Source: Sabellastarte sp. h YS-2021 (taxonomy: Eukaryota; Annelida; Polychaeta; Sabellida; Sabellidae). From it: DNA of 64,000 nt. The stretch spans positions 127,483,530 through 127,547,529 of the forward strand of contig OZ024931.1 in assembly GCA_964017235.1 (NCBI GenBank), given 5' to 3'. Under the pieces are notes generated by a model that worked only from the letters and a program-made list of their open reading frames with translations, had not been told where the DNA came from and searched no databases. Shown in pieces: positions 8,807 to 23,300 of this stretch; the stretch's first letter is position 1; each line of letters begins with the position of its first letter. Position numbers and translations under genes: made by a program.

Positions 8807-11800
8807 TCTATTTTTGGCTAATTTTACAACAATATTTTGGTGAAATAATTTCTGATTAGGCATGTAATGCTCCAAATGTGCCTAAAATATCCTTACTAAT
8901 TATTAAAACATGAATGAAATTAAATTTTGGCTTCAGATTGACAAAATTAGGATATACTTGATATTTCCACCTGAGGGGTGACCTAGGCCCCCCACACCCC
9001 GGAAATTGAAATTTTTAAAATGGCCCTCGAGTAGCCCAAACCAATACAAATTCATTCTTTGATATAAACTAAGTTTCCTGTGAAAATTTCAGCCAGATTG
9101 ACCAACTTTAAGGGGTGTTTTGGGCTGATTTGGCATTTTATGAATACCTCGCCAACTACACTCCCTGAACCTGCACTTTGGGCTAGATATGTAATTCTGA
9201 AGGAACACACTACTAAAACTCATTTCAGTGGCGACTCCTGTGGGAAACAATATGGTTTTCAACCTTGAATCTACCTTAATTGAGAATATATCAGCATATC
9301 CTGATACAGCCATCTGAGGCTGTATTTTGGCCTTCCTGGACCACATATTACACATATGACACCACTGGTATAGCAGATGTAATCCTAAAACCTATGCAAT
9401 CAGATTTAGTAGGTGGCAAGTAATTTTTGGGCCAAATTTCAGACTTATAGACCAACATTTGATACTGGTTTGGGCTGATTTATATCTATTTTTGGCTAAT
9501 TTTACAACAATATTTTGGTGAAATAATTTCTGATTAGACATGTAATGCTCCAAATGTGCCTAAAATATCCTTACTAATTATTAAAACATGAATGAAATTA
9601 AATTTTGGTTTCAGATTGACAAAATTAGGATATACTTGATATTTCCACCTGAGGGGTGACCTAGGCCCCCCACACCCCGGAAATTGAAATTTTTAAAATG
9701 GCCCTCGAGTAGCCCAAACCAATACAAATTCATTCTTTGATATAAACTAAGTTTCCTGTGAAAATTTCAGCCAGATTGACCAACTTTAAGGGGTGTTTTG
9801 GGCTGATTTGGCATTTTATGAATACCTCGCCAACTACACTCCCTGAACCTGCACTTTGGGCTAGATATGTAATTCTGAAGGAACACACTACTAAAACTCA
9901 TTTCAGTGGCGACTCCTGTGGGAAACAATATGGTTTTCAACCTTGAATCTACCTTAATTGAGAATATATCAGCATATCCTGATACAGCCATCTGAGGCTG
10001 TATTTTGGCCTTCCTGGACCACATATTACACATATGACACCACTGGTATACCAGATGTAATCCTAAAACCTATGCAATCAGATTTAGTAGGTGGCAAGTA
10101 ATTTTTGGGCCAAATTTCAGACTTATAGACCAACATTTGATACTGGTTTGGGCTGATTTATATCTATTTTTGGCTAATTTTACAACAATATTTTGGTGAA
10201 ATAATTTCTGATTAGGCATGTAATGCTCCAAATGTGCCTAAAATATCCTTACTAATTATTAAAACATGAATGAAATTAAATTTTGGCTTCAGATTGACAA
10301 AATTAGGATATACTTGATATTTCCACCTGAGGGGTGACCTAGGCCCCCCACACCCCGGAAATTGAAATTTTTAAAATGGCCCTCGAGTAGCCCAAACCAA
10401 TACAAATTCATTCTTTGATATAAACTAAGTTTCCTGTGAAAATTTCAGCCAGATTGACCAACTTTAAGGGGTGTTTTGGGCTGATTTGGCATTTTATGAA
10501 TACCTCGCCAACTACACTCCCTGAACCTGCACTTTGGGCTAGATATGTAATTCTGAAGGAACACACTACTAAAACTCATTTCAGTGGCGACTCCTGTGGG
10601 AAACAATATGGTTTTCAACCTTGAATCTACCTTAATTGAGAATATATCAGCATATCCTGATACAGCCATCTGAGGCTGTATTTTGGCCTTCCTGGACCAC
10701 ATATTACACATATGACACCACTGGTATACCAGATGTAATCCTAAAACCTATGCAATCAGATTTAGTAGGTGGCAAGTAATTTTTGGGCCAAATTTCAGAC
10801 TTATAGACCAACATTTGATACTGGTTTGGGCTGATTTATATCTATTTTTGGCTAATTTTACAACAATATTTTGGTGAAATAATTTCTGATTAGGCATGTA
10901 ATGCTCCAAATGTGCCTAAAATATCCTTACTAATTATTAAAACATGAATGAAATTAAATTTTGGCTTCAGATTGACAAAATTAGGATATACTTGATATTT
11001 CCACCTGAGGGGTGACCTAGGCCCCCCACACCCCGGAAATTGAAATTTTTAAAATGGCCCTCGAGTAGCCCAAACCAATACAAATTCATTCTTTGATATA
11101 AACTAAGTTTCCTGTGAAAATTTCAGCCAGATTGACCAACTTTAAGGGGTGTTTTGGGCTGATTTGGCATTTTATGAATACCTCGCCAACTACACTCCCT
11201 GAACCTGCACTTTGGGCTAGATATGTAATTCTGAAGGAACACACTACTAAAACTCATTTCAGTGGCGACTCCTGTGGGAAACAATATGGTTTTCAACCTT
11301 GAATCTACCTTAATTGAGAATATATCAGCATATCCTGATACAGCCATCTGAGGCTGTATTTTGGCCTTCCTGGACCACATATTACACATATGACACCACT
11401 GGTATACCAGATGTAATCCTAAAACCTATGCAATCAGATTTAGTAGGTGGCAAGTAATTTTTGGGCCAAATTTCAGACTTATAGACCAACATTTGATACT
11501 GGTTTGGGCTGATTTATATCTATTTTTGGCTAATTTTACAACAATATTTTGGTGAAATAATTTCTGATTAGACATGTAATGCTCCAAATGTGCCTAAAAT
11601 ATCCTTACTAATTATTAAAACATGAATGAAATTAAATTTTGGCTTCAGATTGACAAAATTAGGATATACTTGATATTTCCACCTGAGGGGTGACCTAGGC
11701 CCCCCACACCCCGGAAATTGAAATTTTTAAAATGGCCCTCGAGTAGCCCAAACCAATACAAATTCATTCTTTGATATAAACTAAGTTTCCTGTGAAAATT

Positions 11801-14800
11801 TCAGCCAGATTGACCAACTTTAAGGGGTGTTTTGGGCTGATTTGACATTTTATGAATACCTCGCCAACTACACTCCCTGAACCTGCACTTTGGGCTAGAT
11901 ATGTAATTCTGAAGGAACACACTACTAAAACTCATTTCAGTGGCGACTCCTGTGGGAAACAATATGGTTTTCAACCTTGAATCTACCTTAATTGAGAATA
12001 TATCAGCATATCCTGATACAGCCATCTGAGGCTGTATTTTGGCCTTCCTGGACCACATATTACACATATGACACCACTGGTATACCAGATGTAATCCTAA
12101 AACCTATGCAATCAGATTTAGTAGGTGGCAAGTAATTTTTGGGCCAAATTTCAGACTTATAGACCAACATTTGATACTGGTTTGGGCTGATTTATATCTA
12201 TTTTTGGCTAATTTTACAACAATATTTTGGTGAAATAATTTCTGATTAGACATGTAATGCTCCGAATGTGCCTAAAATATCCTTACTAATTATTAAAACA
12301 TGAATGAAATTAAATTTTGGCTTCAGATTGACAAAATTAGGATATACTTGATATTTCCACCTGAGGGGTGACCTAGGCCCCCCACACCCCGGAAATTGAA
12401 ATTTTTAAAATGGCCCTCGAGTAGCCCAAACCAATACAAATTCATTCTTTGATATAAACTAAGTTTCCTGTGAAAATTTCAGCCAGATTGACCAACTTTA
12501 AGGTGTGTTTTGGGCTGATTTGGCATTTTATGAATACCTCGCCAACTACACTCCCTGAACCTGCACTTTGGGCTAGATATGTAATTCTGAAGGAACACAC
12601 TACTAAAACTCATTTCAGTGGCGACTCCTGTGGGAAACAATATGGTTTTCAACCTTGAATCTACCTTAATTGAGAATATATCAGCATATCCTGATACAGC
12701 CATCTGAGGCTGTATTTTGGCCTTCCTGGACCACATATTACACATATGACACCACTGGTATACCAGATGTAATCCTAAAACCTATGCAATCAGATTTAGT
12801 AGGTGGCAAGTAATTTTTGGGCCAAATTTCAGACTTATAGACCAACATTTGATACTGGTTTGGGCTGATTTATATCTATTTTTGGCTAATTTTACAACAA
12901 TATTTTGGTGAAATAATTTCTGATTAGACATGTAATGCTCCGAATGTGCCTAAAATATCCTTACTAATTATTAAAACATGAATGAAATTAAATTTTGGCT
13001 TCAGATTGACAAAATTAGGATATACTTGATATTTCCACCTGAGGGGTGACCTAGGCCCCCCACACCCCGGAAATTGAAATTTTTAAAATGGCCCTCGAGT
13101 AGCCCAAACCAATACAAATTCATTCTTTGATATAAACTAAGTTTCCTGTGAAAATTTCAGCCAGATTGACCAACTTTAAGGGGTGTTTTGGGCTGATTTG
13201 ACATTTTATGAATACCTCGCCAACTACACTCCCTGAACCTGCACTTTGGGCTAGATATGTAATTCTGAAGGAACACACTACTAAAACTCATTTCAGTGGC
13301 GACTCCTGTGGGAAACAATATGGTTTTCAACCTTGAATCTACCTTAATTGAGAATATATCAGCATATCCTGATACAGCCATCTGAGGCTGTATTTTGGCC
13401 TTCCTGGACCACATATTACACATATGACACCACTGGTATACCAGATGTAATCCTAAAACCTATGCAATCAGATTTAGTAGGTGGCAAGTAATTTTTGGGC
13501 CAAATTTCAGACTTATAGACCAACATTTGATACTGGTTTGGGCTGATTTATATCTATTTTTGGCTAATTTTACAACAATATTTTGGTGAAATAATTTCTG
13601 ATTAGACATGTAATGCTCCGAATGTGCCTAAAATATCCTTACTAATTATTAAAACATGAATGAAATTAAATTTTGGCTTCAGATTGACAAAATTAGGATA
13701 TACTTGATATTTCCACCTGAGGGGTGACCTAGGCCCCCCACACCCCGGAAATTGAAATTTTTAAAATGGCCCTCGAGTAGCCCAAACCAATACAAATTCA
13801 TTCTTTGATATAAACTAAGTTTCCTGTGAAAATTTCAGCCAGATTGACCAACTTTAAGGGGTGTTTTGGGCTGATTTGACATTTTATGAATACCTCGCCA
13901 ACTACACTCCCTGAACCTGCACTTTGGGCTAGATATGTAATTCTGAAGGAACACACTACTAAAACTCATTTCAGTGGCGACTCCTGTGGGAAACAATATG
14001 GTTTTCAACCTTGAATCTACCTTAATTGAGAATATATCAGCATATCCTGATACAGCCATCTGAGGCTGTATTTTGGCCTTCCTGGACCACATATTACACA
14101 TATGACACCACTGGTATACCAGATGTAATCCTAAAACCTATGCAATCAGATTTAGTAGGTGGCAAGTAATTTTTGGGCCAAATTTCAGACTTATAGACCA
14201 ACATTTGATACTGGTTTGGGCTGATTTATATCTATTTTTGGCTAATTTTACAACAATATTTTGGTGAAATAATTTCTGATTAGACATGTAATGCTCCGAA
14301 TGTGCCTAAAATATCCTTACTAATTATTAAAACATGAATGAAATTAAATTTTGGCTTCAGATTGACAAAATTAGGATATACTTGATATTTCCACCTGAGG
14401 GGTGACCTAGGCCCCCCACACCCCGGAAATTGAAATTTTTAAAATGGCCCTCGAGTAGCCCAAACCAATACAAATTCATTCTTTGATATAAACTAAGTTT
14501 CCTGTGAAAATTTCAGCCAGATTGACCAACTTTAAGGGGTGTTTTGGGCTGATTTGGCATTTTATGAATACCTCGCCAACTACACTCCCTGAACCTGCAC
14601 TTTGGGCTAGATATGTAATTCTGAAGGAACACACTACTAAAACTCATTTCAGTGGCGACTCCTGTGGGAAACAATATGGTTTTCAACCTTGAATCTACCT
14701 TAATTGAGAATATATCAGCATATCCTGATACAGCCATCTGAGGCTGTATTTTGGCCTTCCTGGACCACATATTACACATATGACACCACTGGTATACCAG

Positions 14801-15594
14801 ATGTAATCCTAAAACCTATGCAATCAGATTTAGTAGGTGGCAAGTAATTTTTGGGCCAAATTTCAGACTTATAGACCAACATTTGATACTGGTTTGGGCT
14901 GATTTATATCTATTTTTGGCTAATTTTACAACAATATTTTGGTGAAATAATTTCTGATTAGGCATGTAATGCTCCAAATGTGCCTAAAATATCCTTACTA
15001 ATTATTAAAACATGAATGAAATTAAATTTTGGCTTCAGATTGACAAAATTAGGATATACTTGATATTTCCACCTGAGGGGTGACCTAGGCCCCCCACACC
15101 CCGGAAATTGAAATTTTTAAAATGGCCCTCGAGTAGCCCAAACCAATACAAATTCATTCTTTGATATAAACTAAGTTTCCTGTGAAAATTTCAGCCAGAT
15201 TGACCAACTTTAAGGGGTGTTTTGGGCTGATTTGGCATTTTATGAATACCTCGCCAACTACACTCCCTGAACCTGCACTTTGGGCTAGATATGTAATTCT
15301 GAAGGAACACACTACTAAAACTCATTTCAGTGGCGACTCCTGTGGGAAACAATATGGTTTTCAACCTTGAATCTACCTTAATTGAGAATATATCAGCATA
15401 TCCTGATACAGCCATCTGAGGCTGTATTTTGGCCTTCCTGGACCACATATTACACATATGACACCACTGGTATACCAGATGTAATCCTAAAACCTATGCA
15501 ATCAGATTTAGTAGGTGGCAAGTAATTTTTGGGCCAAATTTCAGACTTATAGACCAACATTTGATACTGGTTTGGGCTGATTTATATCTATTTT

Positions 15595-16950
15595 TGGCTA
15601 ATTTTACAACAATATTTTGGTGAAATAATTTCTGATTAGACATGTAATGCTCCAAATGTGCCTAAAATATCCTTACTAATTATTAAAACATGAATGAAAT
15701 TAAATTTTGGCTTCAGATTGACAAAATTAGGATATACTTGATATTTCCACCTGAGGGGTGACCTAGGCCCCCGACACCCCGGAAATTGAAATTTTTAAAA
15801 TGGCCCTCGAGTAGCCCAAACCAATACAAATTCATTCTTTGATATAAACTAAGTTTCCTGTGAAAATTTCAGCCAGATTGACCAACTTTAAGGGGTGTTT
15901 TGGGCTGATTTGACATTTTATGAATACCTCGCCAACTACACTCCCTGAACCTGCACTTTGGGCTAGATATGTAATTCTGAAGGAACACACTACTAAAACT
16001 CATTTCAGTGGCGACTCCTGTGGGAAACAATATGGTTTTCAACCTTGAATCTACCTTAATTGAGAATATATCAGCATATCCTGATACAGCCATCTGAGAC
16101 TGTATTTTGGCCTTCCTGGACCACATATTACACATATGACACCACTGGTATACCAGATGTAATCCTAAAACCTATGCAATCAGATTTAGTAGGTGGCAAG
16201 TAATTTTTGGGCCAAATTTCAGACTTATAGACCAACATTTGATACTGGTTTGGGCTGATTTATATCTATTTTTGGCTAATTTTACAACAATATTTTGGTG
16301 AAATAATTTCTGATTAGACATGTAATGCTCCGAATGTGCCTAAAATATCCTTACTAATTATTAAAACATGAATGAAATTAAATTTTGGCTTCAGATTGAC
16401 AAAATTAGGATATACTTGATATTTCCACCTGAGGGGTGACCTAGGCCCCCCACACCCCGGAAATTGAAATTTTTAAAATGGCCCTCGAGTAGCCCAAACC
16501 AATACAAATTCATTCTTTGATATAAACTAAGTTTCCTGTGAAAATTTCAGCCAGATTGACCAACTTTAAGGGGTGTTTTGGGCTGATTTGACATTTTATG
16601 AATACCTCGCCAACTACACTCCCTGAACCTGCACTTTGGGCTAGATATGTAATTCTGAAGGAACACACTACTAAAACTCATTTCAGTGGCGACTCCTGTG
16701 GGAAACAATATGGTTTTCAACCTTGAATCTACCTTAATTGAGAATATATCAGCATATCCTGATACAGCCATCTGAGGCTGTATTTTGGCCTTCCTGGACC
16801 ACATATTACACATATGACACCACTGGTATACCAGATGTAATCCTAAAACCTATGCAATCAGATTTAGTAGGTGGCAAGTAATTTTTGGGCCAAATTTCAG
16901 ACTTATAGACCAACATTTGATACTGGTTTGGGCTGATTTATATCTATTTT
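15595..16950. repeat. Two-monomer higher-order unit (monomers 24-25)
   Basis: The first monomer has A319 with A505 (base 16099) and A60; the second has A319 with G505 and G60. This pair of haplotypes in this order recurs at 17629, 18985 and 25087, giving a 1356 bp dimer unit. The first monomer here also has a private C-to-G at 15773 in the GC-rich island. Confidence 0.75.
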
Positions 16951-17628
16951 TGGCTAATTTTACAACAATATTTTGGTGAAATAATTTCTGATTAGACATG
17001 TAATGCTCCAAATGTGCCTAAAATATCCTTACTAATTATTAAAACATGAATGAAATTAAATTTTGGCTTCAGATTGACAAAATTAGGATATACTTGATAT
17101 TTCCACCTGAGGGGTGACCTAGGCCCCCCACACCCCGAAAATTGAAATTTTTAAAATGGCCCTCGAGTAGCCCAAACCAATACAAATTCATTCTTTGATA
17201 TAAACTAAGTTTCCTGTGAAAATTTCAGCCAGATTGACCAACTTTAAGGGGTGTTTTGGGCTGATTTGGCATTTTATGAATACCTCGCCAACTACACTCC
17301 CTGAACCTGCACTTTGGGCTAGATATGTAATTCTGAAGGAACACACTACTAAAACTCATTTCAGTGGCGACTCCTGTGGGAAACAATATGGTTTTCAACC
17401 TTGAATCTACCTTAATTGAGAATATATCAGCATATCCTGATACAGCCATCTGAGGCTGTATTTTGGCCTTCCTGGACCACATATTACACATATGACACCA
17501 CTGGTATACCAGATGTAATCCTAAAACCTATGCAATCAGATTTAGTAGGTGGCAAGTAATTTTTGGGCCAAATTTCAGACTTATAGACCAACATTTGATA
17601 CTGGTTTGGGCTGATTTATATCTATTTT

Positions 17629-18984
17629 TGGCTAATTTTACAACAATATTTTGGTGAAATAATTTCTGATTAGACATGTAATGCTCCAAATGTGCCTAAA
17701 ATATCCTTACTAATTATTAAAACATGAATGAAATTAAATTTTGGCTTCAGATTGACAAAATTAGGATATACTTGATATTTCCACCTGAGGGGTGACCTAG
17801 GCCCCCCACACCCCGGAAATTGAAATTTTTAAAATGGCCCTCGAGTAGCCCAAACCAATACAAATTCATTCTTTGATATAAACTAAGTTTCCTGTGAAAA
17901 TTTCAGCCAGATTGACCAACTTTAAGGGGTGTTTTGGGCTGATTTGACATTTTATGAATACCTCGCCAACTACACTCCCTGAACCTGCACTTTGGGCTAG
18001 ATATGTAATTCTGAAGGAACACACTACTAAAACTCATTTCAGTGGCGACTCCTGTGGGAAACAATATGGTTTTCAACCTTGAATCTACCTTAATTGAGAA
18101 TATATCAGCATATCCTGATACAGCCATCTGAGACTGTATTTTGGCCTTCCTGGACCACATATTACACATATGACACCACTGGTATACCAGATGTAATCCT
18201 AAAACCTATGCAATCAGATTTAGTAGGTGGCAAGTAATTTTTGGGCCAAATTTCAGACTTATAGACCAACATTTGATACTGGTTTGGGCTGATTTATATC
18301 TATTTTTGGCTAATTTTACAACAATATTTTGGTGAAATAATTTCTGATTAGACATGTAATGCTCCGAATGTGCCTAAAATATCCTTACTAATTATTAAAA
18401 CATGAATGAAATTAAATTTTGGCTTCAGATTGACAAAATTAGGATATACTTGATATTTCCACCTGAGGGGTGACCTAGGCCCCCCACACCCCGGAAATTG
18501 AAATTTTTAAAATGGCCCTCGAGTAGCCCAAACCAATACAAATTCATTCTTTGATATAAACTAAGTTTCCTGTGAAAATTTCAGCCAGATTGACCAACTT
18601 TAAGGGGTGTTTTGGGCTGATTTGACATTTTATGAATACCTCGCCAACTACACTCCCTGAACCTGCACTTTGGGCTAGATATGTAATTCTGAAGGAACAC
18701 ACTACTAAAACTCATTTCAGTGGCGACTCCTGTGGGAAACAATATGGTTTTCAACCTTGAATCTACCTTAATTGAGAATATATCAGCATATCCTGATACA
18801 GCCATCTGAGGCTGTATTTTGGCCTTCCTGGACCACATATTACACATATGACACCACTGGTATACCAGATGTAATCCTAAAACCTATGCAATCAGATTTA
18901 GTAGGTGGCAAGTAATTTTTGGGCCAAATTTCAGACTTATAGACCAACATTTGATACTGGTTTGGGCTGATTTATATCTATTTT
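17629..18984. repeat. Two-monomer higher-order unit (monomers 27-28)
   Basis: Same dimer as at 15595: A319/A505 (18133) followed by A319/G60. It is immediately followed by another copy, so this is a direct tandem duplication with a 1356 bp period. Confidence 0.75.
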
Positions 18985-20340
18985 TGGCTAATTTTACAAC
19001 AATATTTTGGTGAAATAATTTCTGATTAGACATGTAATGCTCCAAATGTGCCTAAAATATCCTTACTAATTATTAAAACATGAATGAAATTAAATTTTGG
19101 CTTCAGATTGACAAAATTAGGATATACTTGATATTTCCACCTGAGGGGTGACCTAGGCCCCCCACACCCCGGAAATTGAAATTTTTAAAATGGCCCTCGA
19201 GTAGCCCAAACCAATACAAATTCATTCTTTGATATAAACTAAGTTTCCTGTGAAAATTTCAGCCAGATTGACCAACTTTAAGGGGTGTTTTGGGCTGATT
19301 TGACATTTTATGAATACCTCGCCAACTACACTCCCTGAACCTGCACTTTGGGCTAGATATGTAATTCTGAAGGAACACACTACTAAAACTCATTTCAGTG
19401 GCGACTCCTGTGGGAAACAATATGGTTTTCAACCTTGAATCTACCTTAATTGAGAATATATCAGCATATCCTGATACAGCCATCTGAGACTGTATTTTGG
19501 CCTTCCTGGACCACATATTACACATATGACACCACTGGTATACCAGATGTAATCCTAAAACCTATGCAATCAGATTTAGTAGGTGGCAAGTAATTTTTGG
19601 GCCAAATTTCAGACTTATAGACCAACATTTGATACTGGTTTGGGCTGATTTATATCTATTTTTGGCTAATTTTACAACAATATTTTGGTGAAATAATTTC
19701 TGATTAGACATGTAATGCTCCGAATGTGCCTAAAATATCCTTACTAATTATTAAAACATGAATGAAATTAAATTTTGGCTTCAGATTGACAAAATTAGGA
19801 TATACTTGATATTTCCACCTGAGGGGTGACCTAGGCCCCCCACACCCCGGAAATTGAAATTTTTAAAATGGCCCTCGAGTAGCCCAAACCAATACAAATT
19901 CATTCTTTGATATAAACTAAGTTTCCTGTGAAAATTTCAGCCAGATTGACCAACTTTAAGGGGTGTTTTGGGCTGATTTGACATTTTATGAATACCTCGC
20001 CAACTACACTCCCTGAACCTGCACTTTGGGCTAGATATGTAATTCTGAAGGAACACACTACTAAAACTCATTTCAGTGGCGACTCCTGTGGGAAACAATA
20101 TGGTTTTCAACCTTGAATCTACCTTAATTGAGAATATATCAGCATATCCTGATACAGCCATCTGAGGCTGTATTTTGGCCTTCCTGGACCACATATTACA
20201 CATATGACACCACTGGTATACCAGATGTAATCCTAAAACCTATGCAATCAGATTTAGTAGGTGGCAAGTAATTTTTGGGCCAAATTTCAGACTTATAGAC
20301 CAACATTTGATACTGGTTTGGGCTGATTTATATCTATTTT
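18985..20340. repeat. Two-monomer higher-order unit (monomers 29-30)
   Basis: Same dimer haplotype order as the preceding 1356 bp: A505 at 19489 in the first monomer, G60 in the second, A319 in both. Confidence 0.75.
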
Positions 20341-23300
20341 TGGCTAATTTTACAACAATATTTTGGTGAAATAATTTCTGATTAGACATGTAATGCTCCA
20401 AATGTGCCTAAAATATCCTTACTAATTATTAAAACATGAATGAAATTAAATTTTGGCTTCAGATTGACAAAATTAGGATATACTTGATATTTCCACATGA
20501 GGGGTGACCTAGGCCCCCCACACCCCGGAAATTGAAATTTTTAAAATGGCCCTCGAGTAGCCCAAACCAATACAAATTCATTCTTTGATATAAACTAAGT
20601 TTCCTGTGAAAATTTCAGCCAGATTGACCAACTTTAAGGGGTGTTTTGGGCTGATTTGGCATTTTATGAATACCTCGCCAACTACACTCCCTGAACCTGC
20701 ACTTTGGGCTAGATATGTAATTCTGAAGGAACACACTACTAAAACTCATTTCAGTGGCGACTCCTGTGGGAAACAATATGGTTTTCAACCTTGAATCTAC
20801 CTTAATTGAGAATATATCAGCATATCCTGATACAGCCATCTGAGGCTGTATTTTGGCCTTCCTGGACCACATATTACACATATGACACCACTGGTATACC
20901 AGATGTAATCCTAAAACCTATGCAATCAGATTTAGTAGGTGGCAAGTAATTTTTGGGCCAAATTTCAGACTTATAGACCAACATTTGATACTGGTTTGGG
21001 CTGATTTATATCTATTTTTGGCTAATTTTACAACAATATTTTGGTGAAATAATTTCTGATTAGACATGTAATGCTCCAAATGTGCCTAAAATATCCTTAC
21101 TAATTATTAAAACATGAATGAAATTAAATTTTGGCTTCAGATTGACAAAATTAGGATATACTTGATATTTCCACCTGAGGGGTGACCTAGGCCCCCCACA
21201 CCCCGGAAATTGAAATTTTTAAAATGGCCCTCGAGTAGCCCAAACCAATACAAATTCATTCTTTGATATAAACTAAGTTTCCTGTGAAAATTTCAGCCAG
21301 ATTGACCAACTTTAAGGGGTGTTTTGGGCTGATTTGACATTTTATGAATACCTCGCCAACTACACTCCCTGAACCTGCACTTTGGGCTAGATATGTAATT
21401 CTGAAGGAACACACTACTAAAACTCATTTCAGTGGCGACTCTTGTGGGAAACAATATGGTTTTCAACCTTGAATCTACCTTAATTGAGAATATATCAGCA
21501 TATCCTGATACAGCCATCTGAGGCTGTATTTTGGCCTTCCTGGACCACATATTACACATATGACACCACTGGTATACCAGATGTAATCCTAAAACCTATG
21601 CAATCAGATTTAGTAGGTGGCAAGTAATTTTTGGGCCAAATTTCAGACTTATAGACCAACATTTGATACTGGTTTGGGCTGATTTATATCTATTTTTGGC
21701 TAATTTTACAACAATATTTTGGTGAAATAATTTCTGATTAGACATGTAATGCTCCAAATGTGCCTAAAATATCCTTACTAATTATTAAAACATGAATGAA
21801 ATTAAATTTTGGCTTCAGATTGACAAAATTAGGATATACTTGATATTTCCACCTGAGGGGTGACCTAGGCCCCCCACACCCCGGAAATTGAAATTTTTAA
21901 AATGGCCCTCGAGTAGCCCAAACCAATACAAATTCATTCTTTGATATAAACTAAGTTTCCTGTGAAAATTTCAGCCAGATTGACCAACTTTAAGGGGTGT
22001 TTTGGGCTGATTTGACATTTTATGAATACCTCGCCAACTACACTCCCTGAACCTGCACTTTGGGCTAGATATGTAATTCTGAAGGAACACACTACTAAAA
22101 CTCATTTCAGTGGCGACTCCTGTGGGAAACAATATGGTTTTCAACCTTGAATCTACCTTAATTGAGAATATATCAGCATATCCTGATACAGCCATCTGAG
22201 GCTGTATTTTGGCCTTCCTGGACCACATATTACACATATGACACCACTGGTATACCAGATGTAATCCTAAAACCTATGCAATCAGATTTAGTAGGTGGCA
22301 AGTAATTTTTGGGCCAAATTTCAGACTTATAGACCAACATTTGATACTGGTTTGGGCTGATTTATATCTATTTTTGGCTAATTTTACAACAATATTTTGG
22401 TGAAATAATTTCTGATTAGACATGTAATGCTCCGAATGTGCCTAAAATATCCTTACTAATTATTAAAACATGAATGAAATTAAATTTTGGCTTCAGATTG
22501 ACAAAATTAGGATATACTTGATATTTCCACCTGAGGGGTGACCTAGGCCCCCCACACCCCGGAAATTGAAATTTTTAAAATGGCCCTCGAGTAGCCCAAA
22601 CCAATACAAATTCATTCTTTGATATAAACTAAGTTTCCTGTGAAAATTTCAGCCAGATTGACCAACTTTAAGGGGTGTTTTGGGCTGATTTGACATTTTA
22701 TGAATACCTCGCCAACTACACTCCCTGAACCTACACTTTGGGCTAGATATGTAATTCTGAAGGAACACACTACTAAAACTCATTTCAGTGGCGACTCCTG
22801 TGGGAAACAATATGGTTTTCAACTTTGAATCTACCTTAATTGAGAATATATCAGCATATCCTGATACAGCCATCTGAGGCTGTATTTTGGCCTTCCTGGA
22901 CCACATATTACACATATGACACCACTGGTATACCAGATGTAATCCTAAAACCTATGCAATCAGATTTAGTAGGTGGCAAGTAATTTTTGGGCCAAATTTC
23001 AGACTTATAGACCAACATTTGATACTGGTTTGGGCTGATTTATATCTATTTTTGGCTAATTTTACAACAATATTTTGGTGAAATAATTTCTGATTAGACA
23101 TGTAATGCTCCAAATGTGCCTAAAATATCCTTACTAATTATTAAAACATGAATGAAATTAAATTTTGGCTTCAGATTGACAAAATTAGGATATACTTGAT
23201 ATTTCCACCTGAGGGGTGACCTAGGCCCCCCACACCCCGGAAATTGAAATTTTTAAAATGGCCCTCGAGTAGCCCAAACCAATACAAATTCATTCTTTGA

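Larger units (their letters stand above)
8137..8814. repeat. Representative consensus monomer (number 13)
   Basis: This copy carries the commonest base at every diagnostic site I tracked (A46, A60, G159, C214, G319, A503, G505, C559, C570, A574, T675), so it serves as a reference. Landmarks by monomer position are: AT-rich stretch 1-150; GC-rich island 153-188 with a CCTAGG site at 168-173; a CTCGAG (XhoI) site at 212-217; first half-repeat 271-320; dyads 475-492, 490-511 and 551-562; a CATATG site at 539-544; second half-repeat 621-670. The four CpG dinucleotides are at 186, 214, 336 and 418. Phase is arbitrary because no array end is seen. Confidence 0.9.
1..11526. repeat. Array block A: monomers 1-17, uniform G319
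   Basis: All 17 monomers have G at position 319. The block holds nearly all the 559G copies (monomers 3, 6, 9, 14), all the 503G copies (5, 8, 10) and the 574C copies (4, 7, 12). G46 occurs in monomers 6, 9, 11, 14, 16 and 17. Monomers 1 to 3 carry extra private changes in the GC-rich island (173 and 183; 186; 166 and 169). Monomer 2 also has C600 and monomer 15 has a T in place of C near position 117. Clustering of these markers shows local homogenisation distinct from the neighbouring block. Confidence 0.85.

Noticed and set aside
8137-8814. tRNA- or 5S-derived SINE origin with A and B boxes
   Set aside because: No convincing A box or B box; the nearest candidate around position 431 lacks the GGTTCGA core.
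8137-8814. LTR or DNA transposon captured as a satellite
   Set aside because: No terminal repeats, target-site duplications or coding remnants visible in 678 bases; the inverted 11-mers at 219 and 652 are internal and do not bound a unit.
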